Of a stretch of 64,000 bases of DNA, positions 12,436-21,949 are shown in pieces. Position 1 is the first letter of the stretch. The number at the start of each line of letters is the position of its first letter. Below the pieces are notes generated by a model. That model was not told the DNA's origin. It did not search any database and worked only from the letters and a program-made list of their open reading frames with translations. The stretch is from Rhodocollybia butyracea (taxonomy: Eukaryota > Basidiomycota > Agaricomycetes > Agaricales > Omphalotaceae), in the NCBI GenBank assembly GCA_015501585.1, contig JADNRY010000292.1, positions 1-64,000 of the forward strand, read 5' to 3'. The translations under genes and the position numbers were made by a program.

Positions 12436-13121
12436 TTCTGCTTAATGGTAATTAGCCAATGTGTTTGTGATAAAAAACAAAGTTAGGATTGAGAAAATAA
12501 AGTGCCAATTAATTTTATGCCAAGTACAATTTATAGTGGGAGTTGAATATCTAACAGTGCAATAGTACTTCTAGGCATAGTGGCATAGTGGCATTATGTG
12601 GCATAGGTACTACAATGTTGCTTTTCAGCAGACAGAGTACAAAGGAAAAAATGTGGTGTCCAGTGTTGTGGTTGTCCAGGTCTTGATGTCTTCTTCGTCA
12701 AAGTGGCAAGTCTCTATGTGTGCACTTTCACATAGCAAATGGGTTTTGGCCCTTGTATAACACAAGCGACTCAATCTGCCCAAACTGGTTTAGCCGTCGA
12801 TACCCGAAGGCTCATGGCATGCTGAGTGACAAGAGCAGTGACCAGTCTGTTGCATCCTTCAACAATAAAGTTAAAATGCAGCAAATACCCCTTATGCCTA
12901 GGGCCCGGCAAATAGGTCAGCATGCAGCTCTCAGAGTTGAGCCACCCTTCAAGGAGAAGGTGCATCCCATAGAAGACACAGTCCTTTTCAGGAACAGCAT
13001 CAAAGATCCCCCAGAACTGACAGTAATCCCCCAGGACCCAAAGATGACAGAAGAAAGACTGGACAACCTGCAACAAAGGAACCTACCACCTGATGCAGTA
13101 GCAACAGGCAGCAAAGCAGCA
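12436..13121 (-). other. Chromovirus 5' leader
   Basis: This 686-nt untranslated leader lies between the primer binding site and gag. It includes a 142-codon open frame on the opposite strand (12720-13148) that crosses the primer site and the LTR edge; I see no family and treat it as incidental. No tRNA-like or splice structure stands out. Confidence 0.5.
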
Positions 13122-13132
13122 AGACTCAAGAA
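13122..13132 (-). promoter_or_regulatory. Self-primer binding site of the chromovirus
   Basis: Two bases inside the 5' LTR the sense strand reads TTCTTGAGTCT. This is perfectly complementary over 11 nt to AGACTCAAGAA, which lies in the same LTR at 13239-13229 about 34 nt after the TATA box, where the transcript should begin. I find no clear tRNA match. The arrangement mirrors Tf1, whose mRNA 5' end folds back and primes its own reverse transcription. Confidence 0.75.
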
Positions 13133-13134
13133 AC

Positions 13135-13571
13135 TATCACAAATCTAAGCTCACCTGCTTAATGTGTTGATAGGGGAAGTAAGAAGCTAAGTGTGAGAGA
13201 GAGATGCTTGTATGAAGACAATAAGATGTTCTTGAGTCTGGGGACTGTAGGAGCAGACCCCACTACTTATATACATGTGTAACTAAATAGGACCCAGAGT
13301 ACTTTACTCTGGGTAGTTCCAGAAGGTTCTACCTACTCTGGGTAGTTCTAGAAGGTTCTACTGGCAAGGTGAAACTATCTGTCAAAAGGTGTCACCATCT
13401 GTCAAAGGTGACACTGTCTGTCAAGGTTAGACAGTAATACATCTGGTATCTATCTACTTTAAGTAATAAATAAGATATAGATCTAATGTAATGATAAGCC
13501 CATAGCACAGATAAGATATTGATAGATAAGATAAAATATAAGATAAAGCAAATGAATAGAAATCTGTGACA
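13135..13571 (-). repeat. 5' LTR of the chromovirus (437 bp)
   Basis: It appears identical to the LTR at 6789-7225. It holds the element's promoter: TATATAAG at 13273-13266 in sense orientation, and the inferred transcript start near 13239. The GAACG target duplication follows at 13572-13576. Confidence 0.95.
13266..13273 (-). promoter_or_regulatory. TATA box of the chromovirus LTR
   Basis: The sense sequence TATATAAG stands 34 nt upstream of the AGACTCAAGAA stretch that pairs with the primer site. That spacing fits a transcript start at about 13239. Confidence 0.7.
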
Positions 13572-13576
13572 GAACG

Positions 13577-15109
13577 GAGTCGCAAATAGGTAAGATAAAC
13601 GCCGTGTGGCATTATTGCATCGATCGCATCCAGAATTCGCGCATTAGATGCCTGCAACCTGCAACAGAACCGGCTTTTACTTTTAGTGCAACAAATTCAA
13701 GAGAAGAAAATATAACATCAGTGGAAGTAGTGGTGCACAAAATGGAACACAAAAAGGATATAAGTAAACTCACATATGTCGCCAAAAAATCAAGATCAAA
13801 GAAAGACTGAGTCCACAAATCCCTGAGGTGCATGTGCACTGAGCATATAACACATACAAAGCAGTGGTGTATGCAAAGCGAAACGAGAAAGCGAGAAATG
13901 GATTTAAAGGAACAACGAGAAGCTGCACAAAAGTTGGTGCAGAGATGAGCAACTAAAAGATCACATGGCAATTGCTTTGACATCCCAAATGTATCGAAAC
14001 TAAATCTCCTTATTAGGTCAACTCGATTTGGACGAAATCAGGCTCAATCGGGACAGATTCTCACGCTGAAACCCGCCATAAGGACGAGCCTTCATTTCAT
14101 TCAGGACTCGTAAATGGGTAAGTGGGAGTGGCTAATGCTATGTACTAGCGCTCCCACGCCCGACCTTTTTGGACCGAATATGATCGATCGACCTTTCTGA
14201 ATCCGAAAGGACCGATCGGTCATGTGAGCGGATAAGCGCCCATGGATTACTCGGAGGAGAATGATGCTTAGTACTTGGACAAAAATTATCATTCTACGCA
14301 TGAATATTAATGCATGAGTGTCATACCGAACGCTTCAATCTGATATCAGAGATGTCTCCTGCTTTCAAGCATCTTCCCAGTCTAGATCGTGTGAGATTAA
14401 CAAGCTTTGAATATGCAGACACTTTCGAGAAGGGTTCAGTGGTCACCGTAATTAAAGTTCCCACTTGGAGTCGACTAGTACTAGTAGAAGACAAATGCCA
14501 TGTTGAGGAGATGGATTGCGAGTTTTTCCCATCTGTCACCTCTGACACATTGGCACTTCTATCTGACTGTAAGGGCCCTGAAGGGCCCCCCTAACAGGTT
14601 TGGTTCTTCTAGGTCGATTAATCCGTCTCCGACGTAGGATCAACTTACAAAGAAGGGAGAGACGAAAGGCCCATCCCTGCCTAGTCCGAAAAAACCAAAA
14701 TAACAAAACAAGGAAATAAAATGTCTGCATCTATCGCCAGTGACCACACTCCGGGGTGCTGTCAAACGTAAATAGTAGCGATGATCCTAAATTTAGAGTC
14801 GTAAGTACCGCATCATATGCTCGGCACCAACCCCTCGGGCTTGTAGAATTTATGTTTGGAGACGAGAGCCAGGTAAGCTAGTTGCCTACTGGGAGAAGAC
14901 GTACCGAGGATATCAGTATAGGTCTGTCCCTGGGGGTGAACGGTGTATCTTTCATCGGAATTGCGCGACAGTTCTACCTTGCTCCTCCGAGGAGCAGCAG
15001 GAGCCTCGTTCTCCCAGGTAAAAACGATTCCAACTCTAACCTGGGGTCAAGACGAGGAAGGGCGAGACGAGAAACCTCTCAGCGTCATTTGTGAATATCT
15101 TTGCGAGGG
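13577..15109. other. Intergenic stretch after the retrotransposon
   Basis: The first 270 bases complete degenerate unit 2. The rest has no gene I can support. The 94-codon plus-strand frame at 14310-14594 has no recognisable domain and no splice context, so I left it out. A palindromic GGGCCC-containing patch near 14570-14590 is too short to call a terminator. Confidence 0.4.
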
Positions 15110-15117
15110 TATATAAG
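15110..15117 (+). promoter_or_regulatory. TATA box of the PEBP gene
   Basis: TATATAAG lies 62 nt upstream of the start codon at 15172, a usual spacing for a fungal core promoter with a short 5' UTR. Confidence 0.6.
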
Positions 15118-15171
15118 GACACCTTGAATCTACCAGAATTTATTATCTCTCCAGATATACACACTTCAGAC

Positions 15172-15979
15172 ATGCATTTTACCCGCATAACACGTCTTTT
15201 ACTTTTGGTCGCTTCATTCGTTGTGACCAGCGCTCAAGATACTAGCTTGGCTGCGGTGAAGGCCGCGTTTGAGGAGGTGAACGTAAGCATACTTTGCTCG
15301 CTCTCCATTTCCCCCCCATTCTTAGAGGTCCCCACTAGATTCCTGAAGATATCTTCATCACTTTCAACCCCACCGTCCTTCTGGAAGTGACTCTTCCTGA
15401 GCCCAATGCCAGAGACATCATTCTTCATGCAGGTATCCACGTTCCCCTTAATGGTAAGAATTCGCTTAGACCTGTTCAATTCGTATTTGTTTTTCATACC
15501 GGTGTATATTCAGATACTGCCGGACCTCCCTCGTATGCGATCAGGGGTAACGCAGGGAAAGGCCCTTTTGTCGTTGCCGTGATAGACCCAGATGCACCCA
15601 CTCCTGGGGACCCATCTGAGGCCGATTACCGTCATTTCCTTGGTGCTAATTTCTTCGCATCGCACCGGGGAGTGCTACAGCCATTGACCAACACCACACC
15701 TGCCATATCTGACTTTTTGATGCCCACTCCCCCTGCAGGTTCTCCCTTGCACAGGTAAACCCTTCCATTATATCTAGTCAGTGAAATTTACCGACTTGAA
15801 ATGAAAATAGGTACACCTTTTTGTTGTACAATCAGCCTGCGGGATTCAACAAACAGACCTTGGTTAATTCCACGACTCCAGTCCCATCTTGGAACCTTAG
15901 TTCGTTCGCTGAAGCTACTGGTCTAGGGCAGCCGATCGGCGGGACATTCATGCTCACTGGCCCCAATCCGACGACTTGA
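15172..15979 (+). CDS. Secreted PEBP-family protein (211 aa)
   Basis: Four exons (15172-15282, 15339-15453, 15514-15754 and 15811-15979) join through 56-, 60- and 56-nt GT-AG introns to an exact 636 nt. The first 22 residues are a hydrophobic signal peptide ending near TSAQ. The rest is a phosphatidylethanolamine-binding protein fold. The ligand-site motif DPDAPTP sits near residue 110, and the second conserved block GSPLHRYTFLLYNQP is split by intron 3. PEBP proteins bind phospholipid head groups or act as protease or kinase inhibitors; secreted fungal members have no firm role. The frame is clean and the promoter has a TATA box, so I regard it as functional. Confidence 0.88.
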
Positions 15980-16417
15980 GCAATGTTGAAAGCTGTTGTT
16001 GAAGCGCATCGAGGCCTCCCTTGTTGACCGTACAAATTTTAGATTTATATTTGTATTGTCTTTCAATTCGTATTCAATCTTTATACCGAGATGAGCTATA
16101 CGAAGGAGAGCTGTATAACGGCCTAAGAAAGAAGTGAGGTCTCTCGCCGACAACCAGTATGAGGCATAGGAGCCAGACTCTGGACCAGGGTTTGAAGAGA
16201 GATATTTTATGAACTTCAATCGCCAGATTACGAGATTTTAATTGTGGTGAGAATCTCAGTTAGATTCTTGATTTCATCCAAATTTGGCGTTTTTCAATTG
16301 AGGGCACCTGGTAGATGGTATAGAAAACCGGATAGAAGAGATACCACAGTGCGTATCTAGAACCTCAGAGGAAACTCAGAGACGTGTTTTGAGCGCTTAT
16401 CAACCCTCTTCTGATTC

Positions 16418-17306
16418 ATGCCACACCGGATCGACCCATTCCTTGGCTTTTCTTGGAAGACTTCGGAAAATCCCAAGGCGAACTGTGAATATCCAGTATG
16501 CCCTAGACGAGAGTCTGGATATACTGAAAGAACGAAAGTTTGTGGGAGATGTCAAAATGTGAGCTACTGTGTGAGTTCATGTCTTTCCAATGTGATGAGC
16601 ACTATATATATCTATCACATAGAGTAAAGACTGCCAGAAAGAAGATTGGAACAAACACAAGAAGAGATGTAATCAGTTTCAGCCTGTAACCAATACTAGT
16701 GGCTGGCTGGGGGTGGGTTCGCTCGGTTGTGAACACCAAATAAAACTAATTGTTTCATTCGTCGTTTAGGAATATGAGGACATTTTCCGCTGGGCCGCTG
16801 CAGAAGCCTTCCGCATCCATACGACCGATAACATTCTTCACAATGTCCTTGAAATCACAGCAACTTACGCAGATAGACTTCCAAGGTCTCGCCAACCGCC
16901 CTCCCCATTCTATATCGTAGGTGCTCGAGTGATTCCGCTCGACTCTAAATCACCCGCTGTACTATCAGCAAATCCTGTTGATCTAGAAAAATCCAGAGAA
17001 ATACGTGCACAAGGAGGAGTGGGCCGTGCGATTTTGGCATTCCGGTTTACTGAGTTCGAAGGGAATATGGCAGGCATCATGAAGCCGTTTTGGATTGATT
17101 TCACGGATCCTCCGATACCGGGCTTTACACATTCGATTGATTGGAAGAGCTTGATGAAGGGGATTGTTAATGGCCAGATTTCACTTGCGGATATAAATCA
17201 GAGCATTGGGTCGGAACCAACAACTCAGAGCGAAGAGGAACTCGGAGAAGAAGAGACTATTGAGGAAGGTCTTGTTAATAGTTTGAACGATATTACCATG
17301 TCATAA
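16418..17306 (+). CDS. MYND zinc-finger protein (about 259 aa)
   Basis: Three exons are proposed: 16418-16570, 16623-16712 and 16770-17306 (780 nt in frame). Exons 1 and 2 together encode an N-terminal MYND finger. Cysteines lie in CEYPVC and VCGRCQNVSYC; then SKDCQKEDW and HKKRC supply the last cysteines and the histidine. The first intron cuts between YC and SKDC. MYND fingers mediate protein-protein contacts. The remaining 180 residues lack a domain I can name and end in an acidic tail. The donor of intron 2 could instead be at the GTAACC 27 bases earlier, which would drop nine residues. The role is unknown; such stand-alone MYND proteins are common in mushrooms. Confidence 0.75.
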
Positions 17307-17433
17307 GTATTCCTTGCGGACCTCGCCAATGTCTTACGCAAAGCTATTGCTCCCAAGTCTTATTATATATATATAATCTATGTACGTGAAAGAAGATACA
17401 TAGCCAAAATAGTACTATTCAGACTGGGAGCAT

Positions 17434-19008
17434 TTACTTTCGACCCCAACTGAACGGGTTACTAAGATAGGAACCACCCTTAGTATCCACCGGTGGATCG
17501 ATTCTCCTACTCTTAACAGAAGTCAGAAGATCCTTGATTAGCTCATACTCATCGATGAGCTTCATCGGTGCCACCTGCTTCCCCCGGATAATCCTCAACA
17601 ACGTCCGCCTCGAGATTAGATAAACCCTCTGCTCTTCGTCTAGCCCAGCTTTCTTCAAATTCTCTTTGACGTTTTGCCGAGTAAGAGAAATATACCATCC
17701 CTTCGCATCAGCATCGATTCGCTTCCTGCGCGCCTCACGCTCGTTCGACCTCACATCTTCCTCATCTTCACTCTCTTCCACTTCCAACGCCTCCCGCATT
17801 TCATCAGCGATGGCCTTCATATGCTCGTCTGATTTACTCCGTACGATGAACGCAGGAATGTTGAACTTTTTACAGTTCTTCAAGATAGAGATATCTGTAT
17901 CGACAAACCGGGAATCAAAGAGGACGATGATAGCATCGAAGATGTAGAGTCCTTGTTTGATGAAGTAGTCAGAGGAGCTGATGCTAGCGGTGCCCGCGCC
18001 GGGAATGTCATACCAGACGAATCTCGAACGGTCAGGGTTTGGGTCCTCATACCGTCCAATGTTACAAGTAGTTTCGACAACTCCAGTGTCAGCAGCACTC
18101 GCGGCACCTTTGCTTATGCCACGGAAAGCATTGATTAACGAAGACTTTCCACTTCCGGCAACGCCAGCGATAGCAAAGTGTAGACGATCCTCGTCGTACT
18201 GACGCTCGAGTTTTGTGCGCTCGAAGTCTGCAAGCGTAGGCATGGGCACAGGCTGTAGATCGGCTAGCTGTTTTTCTCTTCGGTGAATAACCGCGATTTC
18301 CTTCTCCGCCTTGTCCTTGTCAGTCGTGGATCCGTGTAGCTGCTTCTCAACTTCCTCTCCCTTGATTCGAGCCTGTTCCTCCAGTTTCTCGAAGTTCGCC
18401 CTAGCGTTGTCGGCCTCAGTGGCTGCCTCCCTCGCTGAGCGTTCGCGTTCCTGGTAATCCTCCACTGATAGAACAGCATTCTTCCTCTCCACCTCCGCCT
18501 CATCTCGAGTGCGTCGTTCATTCGACGCTCGATGGTCCGCTTCTTCCGTTGCTTTTCTAGCCTTTTCTGTCTCACTAACCGCTTCATCTCTGATTTTCTG
18601 CGCGTTTTCTACGAGCTTGGCGTGTTTCGCAGCTTCTTCTTCCGCATGCCTCCGTTTCTCCTCAGCCATCCTGCGTTGTTCTTCTACACTCCTCCGGGCT
18701 TCTGCCTCCTGATCCATTCGTGATTGGATATCGATGAGTTTTTCCTGATACTGCTTGTCTTGCTCGCTTCGTAGATTCTGGTCGGCTGCCGCGCGGTTTT
18801 CCGTGGCTTTTTGAAAGTCTTCGACTTCCTCCCGATGTTTTTTCTCCATCGCCTCCATTAGAGACTTTCGACGGTTTTCGGCCTCCCGGTGTTTTTTCTC
18901 CATCGCCTCCACGAGAGCATTTCGACGAATGGTGCGCTCGTTGGTCTCATGAATCAAAGTCAGGATTGCCGCTCCTATGAAGAACGCAGATACCGCAGTG
19001 CGCATCAT
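17434..19008 (-). CDS. Membrane-anchored coiled-coil IRG-like GTPase (524 aa)
   Basis: This is one uninterrupted frame. Residues about 5-19 form a hydrophobic anchor. Residues 25-245 are a long, highly charged coiled coil that begins with a duplicated EAMEKKHRE motif. A GTPase domain of the immunity-related GTPase (IRG) type follows: G1 GVAGSGKSS at 282-290, GVVETT at the switch region, G3 DIPGAG at 334-339 and an unusual G4 RSKSD at 390-394. The order and spacing match animal IRG proteins, which remodel membranes around intracellular parasites; fungal relatives have no settled role. A helical tail ends in SNPFSWGRK. A possible 5' UTR intron (acceptor CTCGTTCAG just upstream) is shared with the paralogue at 23329-24919. 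Both lie on the same strand in a tandem duplication. Confidence 0.85.
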   Translation of the reverse strand: MMRTAVSAFFIGAAILTLIHETNERTIRRNALVEAMEKKHREAENRRKSLMEAMEKKHREEVEDFQKATENRAAADQNLRSEQDKQYQEKLIDIQSRMDQEAEARRSVEEQRRMAEEKRRHAEEEAAKHAKLVENAQKIRDEAVSETEKARKATEEADHRASNERRTRDEAEVERKNAVLSVEDYQERERSAREAATEADNARANFEKLEEQARIKGEEVEKQLHGSTTDKDKAEKEIAVIHRREKQLADLQPVPMPTLADFERTKLERQYDEDRLHFAIAGVAGSGKSSLINAFRGISKGAASAADTGVVETTCNIGRYEDPNPDRSRFVWYDIPGAGTASISSSDYFIKQGLYIFDAIIVLFDSRFVDTDISILKNCKKFNIPAFIVRSKSDEHMKAIADEMREALEVEESEDEEDVRSNEREARRKRIDADAKGWYISLTRQNVKENLKKAGLDEEQRVYLISRRTLLRIIRGKQVAPMKLIDEYELIKDLLTSVKSRRIDPPVDTKGGSYLSNPFSWGRK

Positions 19009-20661
19009 AGGATATAAAGGATAATATGTCTGAACGAGGTCCAGTCAGTTTCTTTATGATGAGACGGCCTAAGACCCACGACGGTGGAAGTACAGTTCGA
19101 ATGGGTTCTTGGAGAACTTGGTCAAATTTACGGGGATGGTAACCCAACGAGTGAGCTCATAAGTCGATGCCAGCAATGGACACACACGGAATGCATGTGT
19201 TGTGTATATCCCGGAATATCCGTAGTTCAACTTACATGTCGATCGTAGCGTCGGACGGTAAACGACAGCGAACAATGCACTGAGCACACGGCGGTTAGCA
19301 TAGTTTACAGCTCTTGGGCCAGCTGGCGGAGTACCACATCAACTGGCATGAGTTACATGACGTTGAATCACCACATAACGCTTTTGAAAACGAGGGGTTG
19401 TGCACACGGGGGCGTACTAGCACTAGCGCCTCCTGTTGGAAACGCGCAGGAAGACCATCGAGTTGATATACTTGGCATGGACTGAAAAATTGTGGTCCCC
19501 GTCCCAGATCGATCGCTGGACACAGCAATCTGTTGAGTTCTTCGGAAATGTCCAAAGGTGGTGTTCGTGAAACTGTGTTCAATACATAACGATTGGCAGC
19601 AGCTAAGTCTATCATACCTTGAGGTTGACGGTTTCACCCACTAGGCTCTAGACGCTTGGCTGTTGACGGAAGGGTTGATGGTCAAAGTAGAAGAGAGGGT
19701 GGAACTGGATTCGAGGATTTGACAGCATTTTATTGCGGGTGTTCTGGTGTGAGCGATCGTAAGCGACTTGGCACAAGAACATGGACCTCAGGTAAAAATG
19801 ACAGATGATAGGTCTGACAACAAAGACTAAAGTACATACTGGCATTCTATGTGCACGAGAAAGTGCGCATAGGCCTATGCATTGGCATTGTCTTGTGCAT
19901 GAAAAGGACCGACGCCCGAAATTCTGTAGATATCCATGTTCGAGTCCCTTTAAAATTACAAGACACAAATGAACTCTCCACATTTTATTGGATACCTTTT
20001 CACTTCCACTCCCTAAGCCCTTTTGCTGTGCGTTTCCTTATGTATCAAAAATTCGTGTACGCTCTGCTCGTTTCAGGTCAATGTCCGACGGCTCTGCATT
20101 CCCAGCGGCTACCTTGAGCTGTAGTGGAGTAGAGGCAGCTGCAGCGAAAGCATAACATTTGGATTTTGCTAGAGATACAGTTTCCATTGTTGAACTAGAT
20201 AAAATACTGTTGTCCACTGAACGTGTTTTCAGGCCCTCTTAGATCAAACGCCGTGTAGTCCATGACGCAATTTCCTGAATTCTTGACGAGATATCTACTG
20301 GTACCATGGATTATTAGTATAATGTCACTGAAAATTCCGACAGAAGGACGCACCTAGTCTCCTGCCATAATCCCGTTATCAGTACAATCTATATACGGCC
20401 AGAAACCGAAGAGCCAGCTTGTCGAGACGATTGAAGCATTGAGGTTTCGTAGAGGTAGAGGCGCAGAAAGGATGTCGGCGTGTTGATGAGTAGATTGCTC
20501 AGAGAGTCTCGGTTGTGTAGTGGCAAGCTATAATGGCGATGATCGATAGAAACCTGGAAGAAAGAGCGCTAGTGATGAAGGCGCGCCTGTTCCGCTCCGG
20601 AAGCAACGGCAGGTGACGTAAATTATGAGTCGGCCCGTAAGATTGTCTGTATCTCACCACC
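19009..20661. other. Upstream part of duplicated IRG unit 1
   Basis: No gene is supported. The stretch aligns by eye with 24920-26180, sharing for example GAATGCATGTGTTGTGT and CGGACGGTAAA-like blocks, and so is the duplicated upstream region of the GTPase gene. Open frames in the two copies do not agree, which argues against coding. Confidence 0.5.
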
Positions 20662-21759
20662 ATGGGTATTCGTTCACTCATCAAATCCAGCATATTTACT
20701 CCAAAGCACACACCCATACCCATCGAAACCTTTCATGCACCAATCTGGAAAATTCCAAATGAGCTCATGCTGCTCATCTTTCACAAACTCTGTTATGACA
20801 AAGATGACAACATTATCCTTGCGAAGGGCCAACCGACCCCACGGCCCCTGCGGCTGAGCGCAGTCTGCTCCAATTGGCGCGGTATAATGCTGGACAATCC
20901 CAAGTTATGGTCTTTACTTTCCGTCGCATTCACAAAAGCTAGCGAAAAGCCCAATGGTCGTGCTATCCACATCTTTCTTAAACGATCAAAGACAACACCA
21001 TTGACAGTCTTTTTACAATTGCCATCTTCACTACCTTCCGGAAAGACCATTCACCACCCAGTCTTTAAGGCTGTCGTCAATGAAGCCCCCCGATGGAAAG
21101 CGCTCTACCTCATAGGGGATTTCGGGATTCTTAGGAATGATCAACCCATGCACATGGTTGAATCATTACCAAAACTTGAAAGACTCTCTCTAGAAAATCT
21201 GATAACTTGCGAAACAGTTTCAAACTTTCAAGTTGTACCAATGCCACATCTACACCATCTTATCATCGTAACTCTCCGGGCACCAATCAATCTCCAGTCG
21301 TCAAATCTTCCACGGACACAGCTCATCTCATTGCGCCTCCAAGGATTGCACAATGTCTCATCGTTGGTAAAACTCTGTCCCAGTTTGTCAAAGCTAGTCC
21401 TTGTTTTGGATTCTGAACTGGGTGAGACACTTCCACAGCCTCCAGTGGTCGTTCGCCACAAACATGTGAAAGTGCTATCATTGTGGTTTAAGAAGGATTC
21501 ATCATCGCAGTTCGTGGAGGAGATAAAAGCTATGAAGAAAGTTTTGGATATACTTGAATTTCCCTCTCTGGTTACTTTCTCCGTCCGGTGTTCTAAAAGG
21601 CCACTAATTTCCCATTGCAAAGCTGGTTTAGCTATTGTGGACAAATTCATTCAAAGATCATCATGCACTCTCACACGATTTGATAGCCACAATATCTGTA
21701 TTTTTGATTGTCTCGATATCTTCACCACAATCCTCTACTATCCACCTCAGCATATATGA
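20662..21759 (+). CDS. F-box protein, best-preserved family copy (365 aa)
   Basis: The N-terminal 35-80 region is an F-box (IWKIPNELMLLIF, then LRLSAVCSNWRGIM and PKLW), which would bind Skp1 in an SCF ubiquitin ligase. The rest is leucine-rich with repeats of the LxxLxL type, typical of Agaricomycete F-box/LRR-like proteins that choose substrates. The frame is continuous to a TGA at 21757-21759. Downstream, another frame at about 21745-21949 (DPTTSRVAQDI, then DLLRP) continues the family's C-terminus. The same break is seen in the copy at 48787-50102, so it may be ancestral. The gene sits between the two IRG units. Confidence 0.75.
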   Translation: MGIRSLIKSSIFTPKHTPIPIETFHAPIWKIPNELMLLIFHKLCYDKDDNIILAKGQPTPRPLRLSAVCSNWRGIMLDNPKLWSLLSVAFTKASEKPNGRAIHIFLKRSKTTPLTVFLQLPSSLPSGKTIHHPVFKAVVNEAPRWKALYLIGDFGILRNDQPMHMVESLPKLERLSLENLITCETVSNFQVVPMPHLHHLIIVTLRAPINLQSSNLPRTQLISLRLQGLHNVSSLVKLCPSLSKLVLVLDSELGETLPQPPVVVRHKHVKVLSLWFKKDSSSQFVEEIKAMKKVLDILEFPSLVTFSVRCSKRPLISHCKAGLAIVDKFIQRSSCTLTRFDSHNICIFDCLDIFTTILYYPPQHI

Positions 21760-21949
21760 TCCAACAACAAGTCGAGTAGCTCAAGATATCGTTGACCTTT
21801 TACGACCCACCCTTCCAAGCTCCAATTCAAATGCACTCCCGGCTACACCGAGAAGACTCCTGCCCACACTACAAAAAGTAGATCTTTGGACGTTGAACAA
21901 GGACTGTAATGTGCTACAAAAGGAAGTAATCGGATTTCACTACGGTTGA
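21745..21949 (+). pseudogene. Out-of-frame C-terminal continuation of the F-box gene
   Basis: This frame encodes the motif DPTTSRVAQDI followed by a proline-rich segment and LQKVDLW. It matches the C-terminus seen in the decayed copy at 48787-49041. It is reached only by a 1-base frame change from the main F-box frame, and I find no intron with proper sites that would join them. Confidence 0.45.

Larger units (their letters stand above)
6789..13571 (-). mobile_element. Complete Ty3/gypsy chromovirus, minus-strand oriented
   Basis: The element has two 437-bp LTRs that look identical, flanked by a 5-bp target duplication GAACG (6784-6788 and 13572-13576). In sense order it carries the 5' LTR, a self-complementary primer site, a leader, gag, protease, reverse transcriptase, RNase H, integrase with a C-terminal chromodomain, a G-rich polypurine tract and the 3' LTR. 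The chromodomain and self-priming place it in the Tf1/sushi-like chromoviruses. Identical LTRs mean a very recent insertion, yet pol is broken by three 1-base losses in homopolymers (near 9766-9772, 8833-8835 and 8248-8254). Confidence 0.95.
5435..13850. repeat. Degenerate tandem unit 2, split by a MITE and a chromovirus
   Basis: This unit has the same landmark order as the one at 4735-5265 but is interrupted at 5704-6186 by a TA-flanked MITE and at 6789-13571 by an LTR retrotransposon. Outside the insertions I find no intact gene. The 5430-5903 minus-strand ORF runs into the MITE and is not real. The stretch 6190-6780 includes a short frame that weakly resembles part of the gene at 2276-4149. 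Confidence 0.45.

Noticed and set aside
12720..13148. 142-codon ORF opposite to the retrotransposon leader
   Set aside because: It overlaps the primer site and the LTR edge and has no known domain; more likely a by-product of the leader composition.
14310..14594. 94-codon plus-strand ORF
   Set aside because: No domain, no signal peptide, no splice partner and no duplicate to compare; not enough support.
19295..19637. Minus-strand ORF upstream of the first IRG gene
   Set aside because: The duplicated counterpart at 25352-25540 does not keep the same frame, so it is not under coding constraint.
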